IMG/VR virus record: IMGVR_UViG_3300045125_000040 | Span: 1-64,000 of that record | Strand: one strand, 5' to 3' | Origin: a virus | DNA: 64,000 nucleotides | Shown: positions 48,392 to 62,117 of the stretch, in pieces | Layout: each line of letters opens with the position of its first letter | How positions within the stretch are numbered: the stretch's first letter is position 1 | Notes under the pieces: generated by a model | What the model saw: the letters and a program-made list of their open reading frames with translations, nothing else | Told to the model about the DNA's origin: nothing | Databases searched by the model: none | Program-made: the position numbers and the translations under genes

Positions 48392-48831
48392 ATGGCAACT
48401 TTACCAACAAGAGCAGATACTTTAACAGGCACTAAAAAACAATTAGAATTTTTTTCTGATTTCAATAATAATTTCACTAAAACACCATATCGGCAATCAA
48501 CTTGCTAGAGTGACAAACGTTGAATCTATCAATCAGTCTTTAAGAAATCTAATCAAAAACAAATCTTGGTGAGAGGCTATTCCAGCCTTTTGTTGGTTCT
48601 GACATTTATGCGTCGTTATTTGAGAACAACACCAGTGATTACATGGATTTACTTGAAATGTTTATCACTAATACAATTAATAATAACGAACCTAGAGTAA
48701 AATTAATACAGGTAGATGTAGCACAGACATCAGGATTTAATGAAAATGAGATTGAAATAAACATACAATATTATGTTATAAATAATCCAGAATCCTGTAA
48801 CTCTTACCGTAATATTAAAAGAGTCCGCTAA
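48392..48831 (+). CDS. 25: Baseplate wedge gp25 (about 146 aa)
   Basis: MATLPTRADTLTGTKKQLEF, FSDFNNNFTKTPY, then across shifts QLARVTNVESINQSLRNLIK, GERLFQPFVGSDIYASLFEN, EMFITNTINNNEPRVKLIQV, IEINIQYYVINNPE. The gp25/lysozyme-like wedge fold signature (D...F.......V.....ES..QS.RNLI.T..GERLFQPxxGSxI) is clear. Connects tail sheath to baseplate. Stop abuts the gp6 start. Confidence 0.88.
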
Positions 48832-50673
48832 ATGGCTAATAATTCATTAAATTTAAGTTCTTTAGATTTTGATACTTTAAAGGGAAACTTTAAAGATTAT
48901 CTAAAAAATCAATCAGTATTCAAAGATTATAATTTTGATGGATCTAATATTAATGTCCTGTTGGATATTATGGCGTATAACTCATATTTAAATTCGTTTT
49001 ATTTAAATATGGTTGCCTCAGAAATGTTTTTAGATTCTGCTCAAAAATATGAATCTGTTATTTCTCATGCTAAAGAACTTAATTACGCACCAAGAAGTGC
49101 TCATGCTGCGGTATCTAATGTATCTTTTACAGCTGAAACCATTGGTCTTAATGGTAAATTAACTGTCCCTAAAGGCACCAGATTTTTTGGTTATAACTCA
49201 AATGGTTATTATAGTTTTGTAACCGGATCAGTCCACCTCATATATTTCTGCAAACAATACATATGTTATTGATAATCTTCAAATTAATGAAGGAACTTAT
49301 TTTCAAGATTCTTTCATTATGGATTATGATAATGAAACACAAAGATTTGTTTTATCAAATCAAAATGTAGATACCACTAGCATAACAGTTACAGTCATAT
49401 GGAAGATGGTATAGGAAATACAGTTTTTACCAAAAGAGATACTCTTTTTGGTTTAAATGACAAGTCAGAAATTTATTTTTTACAGGGCGCAGAAAGTAAT
49501 AAGTATGAAGTTGTTTTTGGTGATGGTCTTTTTGGAAGAAAGCCAATAAATGGGTCTACTATTACTGTTAACTACATAGTTACAAATGGTTCTGATGGTA
49601 ATGGTGTTGATAATTTTACATTAAGTGACGATTTAGCAGCCACTAATGGCGGAACTGTTAATGTTAATGATATAACTGTTGTAACCAATTCAGAAAATGG
49701 TGCTAATCCAGGAATCATTAGAATCTATAAGATTTTCTCTGCTCCTAGATATTTCGCTACCCAACAAAGAGCCGTATCATCAGATGATTATGCTTCATTG
49801 GTTGCAACTTCAAATTTGGTGGACAAATTGAGGATGTCGTCATTTATGGTGGTCAAGAACTTGAACCAAAATTATATGGAAGAGTAATCGTATCCGTGAA
49901 GCCATCAGGTTCTACTATTGCTCCTGAATATTTAAAAACAGAAATAGTTAATTATTTACAAGATTATATTGCCCTTCCAAATCGTGTTAAAGTGTCTGAT
50001 CCTGATTATTTTTATATAAAAATAATGACAAATGTTCAGTATAATGTAAAACTTGGAAATAAAACATTACCAGAAGTATCAGGATTAGTTCTAAATGGTG
50101 TTTCAAATTTTAGTGCGAATCATTTAGAAAAATTTGGAAATGATTTTAGATATAGTCGTTTAGTAACGCATATTGATAATACAGATATAAACGTAACAAG
50201 TAATGATACTAAAGTATATCTTGTTAAAAGATTAAGTCCTGTATTAAATTATGCTACTTCTTTCGATATTCAATTTAATAATAGAGCAGAACAAGAAGGT
50301 GTATATAACGGAGTTGCTTATCCAGATGAGAGAGTTTTATCTAGTTCATCATTTACATATGTAGATTCTAATGATATTCTATGGCCACTATCTTTTCTTG
50401 AAGATGATGCTTTAGGTAATGTAATCTGTATTTACTTATGTGAATGGCAGTAAATATATTATTAACAGTAATATAGGAACTATTGATTATGTTACTGGAA
50501 GAGTAATTATTACAAACCTTAAAACATCAGAATATGTTAATAATATATCTTTATATCTTTCAACCTTAAATAAAGATATTATTGCTTCAAAAAATATGAT
50601 TTTAATTATTGATCCAAATGATGTAACAGTAAATGTAATAGAAACTGTAAAAGTAAAATGGATTTTTATATAG
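48832..50673 (+). CDS. 6: Baseplate wedge gp6 (about 610 aa)
   Basis: MANNSLNLSSLDFDTLKGNF, KDYLKNQSVFKDYNFDGSNI, NVLLDIMAYNSYLNSFYLNM, EMFLDSAQKYESVISHAKEL, NYAPRSAHAAVSNVSFTAE; later GRKPINGSTITVNYIVTNGS, APRYFATQQRAVSSDDYASL, LPNRVKVSDPDYFYIKIMTN. Canonical gp6: FDxxKxxLKxFLxxQxxFKDYxFxGSNIxxLLDxLAYNxxxNSFYLNM. gp6 forms the iris ring that drives sheath contraction. At least four indels (near 49240, 49390, 49830, 50430). Confidence 0.92.
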
Positions 50674-52966
50674 AAAAATATATATCTAATTTCGTACAAA
50701 ATCAGTTCCTCAATTCTATCATGAAGAGGGCGAGAACTTCATATTGTTTATGAAGGCATATTACGAATGGATGGAAGAAACAGGTAATCCAGTCAGAGAA
50801 TCAAGAGAACTCTTAGATTATAGAGATATTGATAATACTCTGGAAAATTTTTGGAATATTTTCAGAAAAAATATCTTTATGGTATTCCATTCAATGTAAT
50901 TGTCAATAAAAGATTCCTATTAAAGCATATTCTTGATGTATATCGCTCGAAAGGCACTATTCAGTGTTATAAACTTTTATTTAAATTAATCTACAACGAA
51001 GATGTGGATGTATATCTTCCTGGAAAAGACATACTAAGAGTTTCTGATGGTATATGGATACAACCAAGATATCTAGAAGTAACCAATTCAGAAAATATTT
51101 ATTCTTTACAGGGAAAACTTATTATAGGATTGTCTTCAAAAACAACAGCTGTTGTTGAAAACGTAATTGTTGAGCCTGTTAATAACAACATAGTTTATAA
51201 AATTTTTATTACAAATATATCACCAAAAGGCGGTGATTTTATTGTTGGTGAAAGAATTGTAGAAGAAGTTTATAAAGAAAATCAAACCGTTATTTCTAAA
51301 TCTCCTATTATTATGGGATCTTTAGATAGGATTGATATTTATAACAGCGGTATTGAATTTAATATTGGTGATATTCTAAAGATAGCATCTAAAGACGTTG
51401 ATACTGGAGAAAATATCTCTTTCGGTAGAGAAGGATATTTAAAAGTCATTTCTCTTTTCCGTGGTTATGGGTCTTTAAATTTTAATTTAAAGAATGGTGG
51501 ATTTGGATTTGCAGCGAATTCTAATATATTCTTATATAAAAGTCTTTTAGATACCACAGGACAAAGGTGCTGAATTTAAATTAAAATTAGCAGATACTCA
51601 GAATTTAGTTTACAATACAGATCCTTTAATTGGATATCTAGATTTAACTTTAGATGCTACTTCTTATGGATTACCAGGTAATACTTCAGCGAATCTTACA
51701 TCAAATATTGGAAGTGCATTAACTTTTGCTAATAATACTTTTGGTAGAATAGCTGCTTTAAGAAACGTAAAGACAGGAAATGGTTATATAGCTCCTGCAA
51801 ATGTTTTTGTTAGATCTGTGATAACTTCCAAGAATTTGGTTGGAACCGTAACATACAATACAACAAATAATGAAGTAACTCTGATAGGAAACAACTTTAG
51901 CAATATGTTTGCTAATAATGATGTTATGTATTTACAAGCAAATAGTTCAGATGCAAATACATTTGAATTATCCGTAATCAAACAAGTTGTTAATTCTAGT
52001 GTTATACGATTATTCAAATATCCTTCACGTAATTCCACTGCAACCGCAGTATATGGAATAGCTCCTGTTATATTACCATCTCAATTTGCAAACACTGAAA
52101 GTATTATGTATAGACTTGATGGAACTATAAATGGTAAAAATGAAACAATTATCGCTCTCAATTCTAGTGGAAATAATATTGTTGAAACAGTTACTGCTGT
52201 TAGTTCCGGTGCGGCATATGTGGACGGTGAAGATGTAATTGCTTATAGATATGGAATTTTGAATATACCTACCATTGTTAGTGGTGGTGTTGGGTATTCT
52301 AATGGTGATGCTTTAATTTTTGCAGGAGGACTGACAGATACTCCCGCCAGAGGATCAATTTTAACAAATGCTAGTGGAACTATCACTTCTGTAAATACAG
52401 CAACAGGTGCCTGGTTTGGTGGAACTGGTTATAAAGTGGTCCCTCAAGTCACTGTTAGAAGTTCAAATGGTTCAGGCGCAGTACTAACCACAAGCTTCAT
52501 TGAGTATGATACTAGCACAGAAGTAAGAGGAATTGTAAGAAAAACTGGTATAGGAAGAGGATTTGGATTCTGGGCTTCTAATGATGGTAAATTAAACGAA
52601 GACAAGTATATTCAGGACAGCTATTATTATCAAGATTATTCTTATGAGCTTCGTGCTCCTATTGCTTTAGAAAAATATAAAAATATTCTATATAATACGT
52701 TCCATTCATCTGGAAGTGAATTATTTGGAAGATATGATACTTTAATAAATGAAATCCAAAATATTCATGTTTTATATGATCAAAATACAGCAAATACGAA
52801 TCAATTTACATATTTAACCGCAGATTTATCAACTCCAGTTGTTACTTGTGATTCAGGCCGAATAAAGGTTAGTGAATACATATATGCCAATAATTATCTA
52901 GGAGTTGATATAAATACAATAAATTGTAGCAATGCTACTCTAAGGGTAGATAGAATTTACGAATAA
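50658..52966 (+). CDS. Baseplate wedge protein, gp7-like (about 770 aa)
   Basis: MDFYIEKYISNFVQNQF, EEGENFILFMKAYYEWMEET, GNPVRESRELLDYRDIDNTL, FQKKYLYGIPFNVIVNKRFL, LKHILDVYRSKGTIQCYKLL, VYLPGKDILRVSDGIWIQPR; later repetitive beta modules (SGGVGYSNGDALIF, GGTGYKVVPQVTV) and YIQDSYYYQDYSYELRAPIA. This protein, with YYEWLExxGN...LLDYRDID and SxGYxxGD/GGxGY repeats, occupies the gp7 position between gp6 and gp8 in marine T4-like phages. T4 gp7 is longer (1,032). About five indels. Confidence 0.65.
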
Positions 52967-52977
52967 AGGGGAAAACT

Positions 52978-53560
52978 GTGACAAAACAAACAATTGGCGT
53001 AGGCACAGCAGCAAATGATGGAACCGGCGATCCTTTAAGAGACGCCATGATTAAGGTAAATGCGAATTTTACAGAATTATATACTGATGCTTTTCCATCA
53101 AATACGGTAAGTGTTCGGAAATTCATCAGTTAATGCTGTTATAAATTCTACTTCCATGGTTTTTGCGAATGCATCAAGTAGAATAAGTGTTGGGAATTCT
53201 TCAAGTAATGCGGTGACAAATTCTACCGGATTTTATACTACCCATACTATCAGCGGCGCAAATGCTACTCTGAGCACTAATACCTTTACTCTTGGAACTT
53301 CTACAGCAGCTTCTAATGGATATACTTGGCTACCAAATGGTCTTAAATTAAATTGGGGATGGATATCTGCTAATAGTACAAACGGAAATGCCACATTTAA
53401 TTCAGCCTTTGATAACTGCTTGTTATACTGTAACAGCTACAAGTAATACACCAGTTAGTACATATCAAGCTGGTGTGACCGGAACTATACTACGGTTGCA
53501 CTTATAAGAACAGCTAATGTAACGTCAACAAATGTGTTTTATATGGCAATAGGTAAATAA
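52978..53560 (+). CDS. Small fibre-like structural protein (about 193 aa)
   Basis: GTG start behind AAGGGGAAAACT. TKQTIGVGTAANDGTGDPLR, DAMIKVNANFTELYTD is a common opening of phage fibre and baseplate proteins. Then Asn/Ser/Thr-rich repeats (VGNSSVNAVINST) and a C-terminal module GLKLNWGWISANSTNGNATF, followed by FYMAIGK, which resembles the gp53-like tail-fibre C-terminal fold. Two indels. Confidence 0.65.
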
Positions 53561-55097
53561 TGGGAAAATTACTTCCGTATTATAAAAAAGCATTAATTGA
53601 TGAATTATTAGATAATGTTTCTGCAAACGATTCTTATTATTATGCTTTTGGAGCAAATCCTATTGCTTATGCTGGTGATCCTCCAGCAATAGCTAATACA
53701 GATTATCAAGATTTGTTTATTAATAACTGGCAACTATTATTCGGTAAAAAATTAAATAAAACCAATTTTGCTGCTGTTATTGATAATAATCAATGGTCAT
53801 CTAATACAATATACAGAAGATATGATAACACTGATAATGAACTATATTCAAACAATCTTTTTTATGTTATATCACCTCCAGATTATATCGGAGGAAATTA
53901 TAATATCTATAAATGCATAGATAATGCTAACGGATTACCATCAACAATAAAACCAAATCAAATACAATATACTACATTCGAAACAGCAGATGGTTATAAA
54001 TGGAGATATTTGACTTCTGTTACATATCTTCAATACAAAATTGTTTTCTTCTGACGAATATGCTCCTGTTTTTTCTAACAATATTATATCTTTATATTCA
54101 GGATTATATTCTGGTATTGATGTTGTAATGATATCAAATTCTGGGTCTGGTTATAGTACATATCATGATGGAACTGTACAATCTGTTAATTCTACTGTTA
54201 TTCAGATCGAATCTGCAAATACTAGTGGTCAAAATGGATTTTATGTAAATAGTTCAATTTATTTGTATAATACTATTGATACAACGGGACAGTTATTTGG
54301 TATAACACAGTTTATTTCAAATAGTGTTGGTAAATGGGTGTATTTGGATGGTGAGGCAAATACTGATAATATTCTACCTAATTCATCATTATATAAAATT
54401 TCACCAAAAATAGTCTTTACATCAGATGGTAACACTCAACCAAAAGCATATAGTGTAGTAAACACATCAACAAATTCTATTTCGGAAGTTGTTATTTTGG
54501 ACACGGGTTCTGATATAACGTGGTGTAATGTTCATGTAGAGGCAGCTTTTGGTTCTGGATCGAATCTTTATGCTATTGTTCCACCTCCAGGAGGACACGG
54601 TTATGATGCTATATCTGAACTAAATGTAAAAGGATTGTCTATACAATTTAATTTTGCTAATAATGAAGGTGATACAATTTTCACCTCTAATGTTGTTTAT
54701 AATAAAATAGGAATTATTAAAAATCCATATTCTTTGAATGCGAATAATACTAAAGGAAACAAATTCACATCAAATACTTTTAGTCAATTACTCAAGGCCA
54801 ATGTTTCATCACCTACTGTTTTTGCTAATGGTGATTATGTTGTTGGAAATACATCAGGAGCTATTTGGTACAGTTGTGTTTTCTAACACAACACAGTTGT
54901 ATTTGACAGGCGATAGTAATTTTTCTAATGGTGAATTTGTTAAATCTAGTAATAATTCAGTTTCCGCTCAAATAGACATTAAAGAGCTTGGTGATCTTTA
55001 TATTAAAAACCAAAGACCTCTTTATATTGAAAACATAAATAATGTGAACAGATCTAATACACAAACAGAATCATTTAAACTGATAATTCAGATTTAA
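53560..55097 (+). CDS. 8: Baseplate wedge gp8 (about 510 aa)
   Basis: MGKLLPYYKKALIDELLDNV, YYYAFGANPIAYAGDPPAI, WQLLFGKKLNKTNFAAVIDN, QWSSNTIYRRYDNTDNELYS, FETADGYKWRYLTSVTY, then across a shift near 54040 SSDEYAPVFSNN, SGSGYSTYHDGTVQSV, PPPGGHGYDAISELNVKGLS. The order YYxFxxxP...W...FGKK......VI....W..G..Y..YD...............G.KWRYL..V and PGGHGYD is gp8. Longer than T4 gp8 (334), as in marine relatives. Two or three indels. Confidence 0.88.
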
Positions 55098-55111
55098 AAT
55101 AGGAATTAATA

Positions 55112-58100
55112 ATGCCTTTAAATACAGATTTTAATGTTTCACCATATTTTGATGATTATGTTGAGACAAAAAATTATCATAAAATTCTTTTTAGACCATC
55201 TGTTGCCGTTCAAGCTCGTGAATTAACTCAGCTTCAGACAATACTTCAGAATCAAATTGAAAGATATGGTAATTGGGCATTTAAAAACGGGGATATTGTT
55301 TCTGGTTGTGCAGTTTATGATTTACAATCAGTTCCTTATGTAAGATTAGCGGATTTTGCATCAAACGGTTCTGCAAACACATCACCTTTAGATGTTAGAG
55401 ATTATATTAATGCGGTTGCCACTAGTGTTAGTTCTGGTTTAAAAGCAAAAGTAGTATATGCAAATGCAGGATTTACAACTAATTATCCAGACACAAATAT
55501 TCTTTACGTTAATTATATCAATACTGGTATAAATGGCGAGCAAAAAGTTTTCTAATAGTGAATTACTTAGATTTGATATGGTTGATATAGCAGGTAATAC
55601 TGCGTTATCTAATGTTTATACAATAGCAAACACAAATCCTGCACAAGTAGCTACTGGAAATGCACATGGTGTAACAGTCACTGAAGGTGTTATCTTTATC
55701 AATGGTAATTTTGTAAGAGTTAGTAATTCGACATTTGGTCTTGTTAATAATTTTGGGACTTATGCCGGAAATAATGTTGTTGGTTTCATATTAGATGAAG
55801 AAGTCATAACAGAAAATCAAGATGATACTTTATTAGATAATGCTCTTGGGTATAGTAATGAAAATGCGCCTGGTGCTCACAGATTAAAACTAACTCCAAG
55901 AATAATTTCTCTTGATCCTACTACAGCCGCTAACACAAAAGGATTTAATCCTGTCGGTGCATATAATTATGGTGAATTTGTCACTAAATCTTCTGTAGGT
56001 GCAAATTTATATTCTATTGTAGGTGATGTTGTAGCAAGAAGAACATATGAAGAATCTGGTAATTATGTTGTAAATCCGTTTTTAGTAGATACTATTACAT
56101 CTGCTGGTAATACAAGTGAAATTCAAGCTGCTAATTCTAATTATGTTTTAGGAAGAGTATCTCCTGGTTTAGGATATGCACAAGGTAAAAGAGTAGAATT
56201 ACTTAAAACTTCATATATCAATATGCGTCGTGGTATTGATACAGAGACTAGAAAATCACAGCAAATTAGTTTTGGATATGGTAATTATTTTGTTCTAAAT
56301 GAAGTTTCTGGATCTTTTGATTTTACTAAAGCAGAAACTGTAAAATTATATGATACTCCTCAAAAGCTGTAACTAATAAAACTTTTAATAATACTCCTCC
56401 AACCGGTAATAATATTGGCACAGCATTATTACGTTGTTTCAGTTTTTCATCCGGAACTCCTGGTACTAATAATGCTTTATATTATTTACATATTTTTAAT
56501 ATAAGTTTAGACCCAAAATATAACACTAATCAAATTAAATCAGTATATTATGACGGAACTGTTAAAGGAATTGGTGACGTTACATCTGCAGGATTAATTG
56601 ATACCGCTAAAAAATCACAGTTATATACTTTTGGTGTTTCTGGATTAAAAAATCTAAGAGATGAATCAAATAACATTAATACAGATTATACGTATAGAAC
56701 TAAAACATCCACATCAATGGGAACGTCTGGTAATGTTACTGTAACATTAACCTCATCTGCCACTGGTGGTACTGATTATTTACCATATGGTGTTGGTGTA
56801 TTATCTGATTTTATAGCAAGTAATTCTCTTTAGTTGCTACTGCTAATGTTGATTCATCTGCTTTGACTGGGACTGTTAGTGTTAATACTACGTCAATTAA
56901 TGTTGTTGGTTCATCAACTATTTTTAATAATTATTTTAATCCAGAGCGACCAGATTAAAGTAGATGGAGCAACTCAGAACAGTAAATTCAGTAGTTAATT
57001 CTACATTTATGACTGTAGATATTCCATTTGCTTATACTAATGCATCTGCGCTTCATTATAAGAGTTATATAAAAGGTAAAATATTACCAATTATTAAAAA
57101 TATTAATGGTCCTAATGGATATATTCAAGTAACAAACACTACATCATTTACAATAGCTTCAGGACAAATACCAAGTAGTACATTAACTGTTGATGTTACA
57201 TATGACATATTAAGAACAACGACTGTACCAGCAAAAAAGAAATAAAGAGAAATAGATTTGTTAAAATTAATACAGCATCAAATCCAAAAGGACCTTGGTG
57301 TTTAGGATTTAGTGATATTTTTAATGTATCAAAAATATATGCAACAACTAATGGTACATATACAACTGCTGGTTCTGATGTAACAAATTATTTTTCATAC
57401 GACACAGGACAAAAAGATACCCATTATGACTATGGATATCTTTATTCAAAAGGCGGATATGATACAAGTAATGCTCAATTATTAGTGCAGATTGATTATT
57501 TTGTTGCTAATACATCTGCTGGAGTAGGTTTCTTTAATGTTGAGTCATATCCTATTGATGACGCTAATACAGCAAACACAAATGCTATCCAAACAAAGGA
57601 TATTCCTCTATACGTTTCTGAAAATGGTTTAAAAACACCTTTAAGAGATTATGTAGATTTTAGAACACCATCAACACCAACAGCAACAGATACCGGTGAT
57701 ATTAATACATCAAATAGTACACAGGTAACAACTGCTATATCATTAGCTTCTGTAAATCCATCTTCAACACTTTCATTAAAAATTCCAACGTCTGGTTTGA
57801 ATTTCCCATCATATGGAAAGAATTTCGAGGCAGATTATACTAGATATCTTCCAAGAAAAGATCTAGTAATGTTAACTCCTGATAATGCATTAAAAGTTAA
57901 AGAAGGTGTTTCATCTGACGCACCACAAACACCTCTTTTCCTGATAATGCTATGCCATTAGCTGTTTTAAATGTTCCTCCATATCCTTCGTTGTCAACTG
58001 ATCAAGTAGATCAATTTTTATCCATAAATCAGCGTTCAAGATCATTAGTTAGAGATACATCTACAGCAATTTCTGGTAGTATTGTGACATATCGTAGATA

Positions 58101-61100
58101 TACTATGAAAGATATTGGAACATTAGATCAAAGAATAACAAATCTTGAATATTATACACAGCTTTCTCTTTTAGAAAAGAAAGCAAAAGATTTAACTGTA
58201 ACGGATGAGAATGGACTAGATAGATTTAAAAAATGGTATTTTCGTAGATACTTTCTCTGATCGTATTTTTAGGAGATACTTCAAATCCAGAATATGCTAT
58301 TGCAATTGATACATCAAGAGGGGTTGCTAGACCAAAAATTATTAGAGAATATATAGATATTGATTTTAATAGCAGTGCTCCTTCATCAAATGTTGTTCAG
58401 ACTGGTAGATTGATTACTCTTGATTATGATGAAACATTTTTTATGTCGCAACCATATGCAACAAAATATCGTAATTCTGCTCTGGTTGCTTTTGCATGGA
58501 ATGGTAAATTGGTATTAGTACCAAACTATGATAATCATCAAGATCAGAATAATACAGGCTCTATAAATATTACTATTGATAATACTAATCCTTGGAAAGA
58601 TTTTGCTTCTGGACCATTTGGTTCGATTTGGGGTGATTGGAGAACAACTACTTCCTCTACTTCTAATACAGTAATTCAAGGAACCGCAAGAAATGTTAAT
58701 TTCAATGCAGGTCAGATTAGATTAGGAACAGGGACAACTACATGGAATCCCGCAGATGCTGCAAGAGTAATCAATGTAGTTAAACAAAGAGCAGCAGCAG
58801 CCGGTATTGACCCAAATCTAGTGGTTGGTAATTTAACTATTGTTTGGGAACGAGGTTGGGCAGGGGCCGAAAGAATAATTCAGGCGTGAGGTAATTAAAA
58901 GTGGCAGCTAATCAGATAACAACTACAACTTCAACTTCAACTAGTACAAGAACAGGTACACAATTAGTTGTAAGTTCACAATCTAATACTACTTCTGTAG
59001 GTAACTTTGTAACAGATGTCACCTTACAGCCTTATATTGCAAACAGAGTTGTGTCATTTTTTGCTTATAATATGCGTCCTAATCAGAGAATGCATATTTT
59101 CTTTGATAGTGTTCTTGTAGATGAATTTTGTGCCCCATCTACTAGAGATGGAAGTAATAATTATTCTATTTCATCAATAACAAATACATCAGATTATAGA
59201 TCAATTCCTAAAGAAGGAAATTGGGGAACTGCAATATTTTCTGATAAAAGAGGTATAGTAGCTGGCCAATTTAATATCCCAGAAGGAAGATTTAAAACAG
59301 GCGATAGATTATTACAGATATCAGACGTTGATAGTTTGGTATATGGTAATAGTGCTTACACAACTATGTCTTCCGCATATTTTACAGCATCAAATCTGAA
59401 TGTAACAAAACAAGGTATCACTTTAACAACAGTAAATCCAGAATTGAAATGGGTTCCTGTATCAAATACTGTTGTTACCACCACATCTAATGTTGTAATA
59501 AAACAAATTCCTGATACTGTTAGATTTACTATTGATGCGTGGGAGCCAATTGCACAGGCATTAACTATTAATACTACAGGCGGCGAAGCTGGTATTTTTG
59601 CAACGTCTTTAGATATATTCTTCAAACAAAAGCACAAATATCTGAACATGGTGTAACTGTATATCTTTGTGAAGTTAATAATGGCTATCCTGATGGAAAT
59701 AATATATTACCATTTTCTACTGTTCATAAAGAATGGGGAAGTATTAGTACAAGTAATGATGCTACAATAGCTACTAATTTTAAATTCGAAGCACCTGTTT
59801 TTATGTCTAACGATAAAACATATGCTTTTATTGTAAAACCGGATGCTAATGACCCAGATTATTATGTATGGAGTGCTAATCTTGGTGATACTGATGTTAA
59901 ATCTGGATATCAGGTTTTCAGTCAGCCCGCCATAGGAACAGCTTTTTATGGGGCAACTACTACAGAATGGACAGCTTTACAAACAGAATATATTAAATTT
60001 ATTTTGTATAGAGCAAGCTTCTTAAATGGTATAGGTGACGCTTATTTCTATAATGCAAATGATGAATATATTACCGTAACAAATTTAGGTTATTCAAATG
60101 TTTCTTCTGGAATATTGTCTGGAGATATTGTTTATCAATCAACAAATTCCACAGCTAATTCTATAGGTGGAACTGTTAATACAAGTATTAAAGCCACAGT
60201 TGATTATTTTGATTCGGTAAAAGGAATTATTTACACATCAAATTCCACAGGTAATTTTGATAGTAATACTTATGTACAGATTCATAGATTTGCAAATAGT
60301 TCAGGAACGCCTAATAATTTAACATTAATAGCATATGCAAATACTGGTCAATTATATAATCCAGTTGTAGATTCGCTAGTACCTCAATTAGCAACTATAT
60401 CACCACCAGGCACAACTTTAAATATCAAATATAAGGGAACATCTAATAGTTATATTCTTGATAGCGAAGAATATAAAGTAACTCCTGGATATGAATCTGA
60501 ATTTTTTGATAAAGAAAGAATTGTTGCATCTAAATCCAATGAAGTAGACAATATGTCTTCTAATAAATCTTTTGCTGTTAGAGCAACTATGACAACAGAT
60601 ACAGAATATTTGTCTCCTGTTATTGATCTTGTCAGAAAAACACAATTAGTTATTAAAAATGATATTGATCCCATAGCATTTGAATATGATGAATTTTTTA
60701 ATTCTGGTGTTCAGAAATCAAAATATGTTTCTAAGGTTGTCACCTTGGCTGATGGACAAGATGCAGAAGATATTCAGGTTATTCTTACTGCATTTAGACC
60801 TATAAATTCTGACATTCAAGTTTGGGTCAAATTTTTAAATGGAGATGATACCGATTCAATAAACCAAAAAGTTTGGACTCCTTTATATAATGAAGGAGGA
60901 TCGATATATTCAGATCCAAGTAATCCTGATGATTTTAGAGAATTTGTGTTTAGTGTAGGTTCTTATTATACTATGCTTTCTACAAATGGCACGGTTACTT
61001 GTACTAACACTAGTAATGTTATTACAGGAACATCTACTACATTTTCAAATACACTTCAGCCAGGATGGTTTATTAATATGAGATCAAGCCAACAGGCTTT

Positions 61101-61898
61101 ACTCAACAATACACCATTCAGTGTTAAAGCAAATACACAAGGATTTAGTAATACAAGTGATGTACTTTTTGTTAATAATTCATTAAGTTATATTCAATCA
61201 AACAACAGAATAAAATATGTTGTTCCGACAAATAATACAGCAATTACTGGATTAACTGGAAATACATATTATTATGTATCATTTGCTAATACAACAGCAA
61301 TAGCATTGTCCACTACAGCTGGTGGCGCTAATGTTGATATAACTAGTGCTAATATAACAAGTTTAGAAGTTCATTCTGTATATGTTGAAAAACTTAGACA
61401 GTTATCTGAACAGACAAGAAAAGTTACTAGTATTACAAGTAATACAAGCTTAACAATAGATTCACCTTTTATTGGTAATTATACAAATCAACCATATTTT
61501 CTTGTTCCACCACCATCAACTCCATGGCTTTCTTTAGGGGTTCTACAAAAATAACAGGAAATGTTACTGCTAATTCAGGTACTAATATAATAACTGGATC
61601 TGGAACAGATTTCGTAACTCAAATTAAACCAGGATCAATCATTTCTATTGCAAATGATTCTCAAACAGTAGTTTCAGTAACCAATTCTACATATCTAACA
61701 GTAGGAACACCTTGGTCATCTAATGTTACCGGGTATGATGCATATACTGTTTCGACTTCTGGTTTAACCTATCTTAATGATAAATTAAACTTATATACTA
61801 CATTTAAACAATTTCAAATTAAGATAATTCTTCAGTCAAACGATAGCTCTAAAGTTCCGATAATTGACGATCTTAGAGTTCTAGCACTACAGTTGTAA
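55112..61898 (+). CDS. Giant DUF4815 baseplate/fibre protein (about 2,260 aa)
   Basis: N-terminus MPLNTDFNVSPYFDDYVETK, HKILFRPSVAVQARELTQLQ, TILQNQIERYGNWAFKNGDI is DUF4815 (NxxPYxDDF...ILFxPxxAVQARELTQLQTILQ). Further blocks: NENAPGAHRLKLTPRIISLD, LGRVSPGLGYAQGKRVELLK, DYVDFRTPSTPTATDTG, RQKDIGTLDQR-like RYTMKDIGTLDQRITNLEYY, then a long beta-rich region to IDDLRVLALQL. Known as a large virion protein of cyanophage-type T4-like viruses, attached near the baseplate. About ten indels. A TGA at 58889 followed by a GTG at 58901 leaves open that it is two genes. Confidence 0.75.
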
Positions 61899-61901
61899 AA
61901 A

Positions 61902-62114
61902 ATGACTAAATATCATCAAACAGATGTAGAAGGTTTAGTAAAAGATCCAGCTAGTGGCGCAGTCTTATGTGTAGATAATTTAAAGTTGGATGCTTATAAA
62001 AAACAAAAAGCCGCTATGAAAATTAATATGGAAAATAATGAAAGAATTACAAAAGTGGAAAAAGATCTTAATGAAATTAAAGAAATGTTAAGCCAATTAT
62101 TAAAGAGAAGCTAA
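61902..62114 (+). CDS. Small coiled-coil virion-associated protein (70 aa)
   Basis: MTKYHQTDVEGLVKDPASGA, VLCVDNLKLDAYKKQK, ITKVEKDLNEIKEMLSQLLK. Intact. Short proteins with GLVxDxxSGAxLxxD...K..K followed by a heptad helix recur in T4-like phages next to fibre genes. Role unknown. Confidence 0.65.
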   Translation: MTKYHQTDVEGLVKDPASGAVLCVDNLKLDAYKKQKAAMKINMENNERITKVEKDLNEIKEMLSQLLKRS

Positions 62115-62117
62115 TAA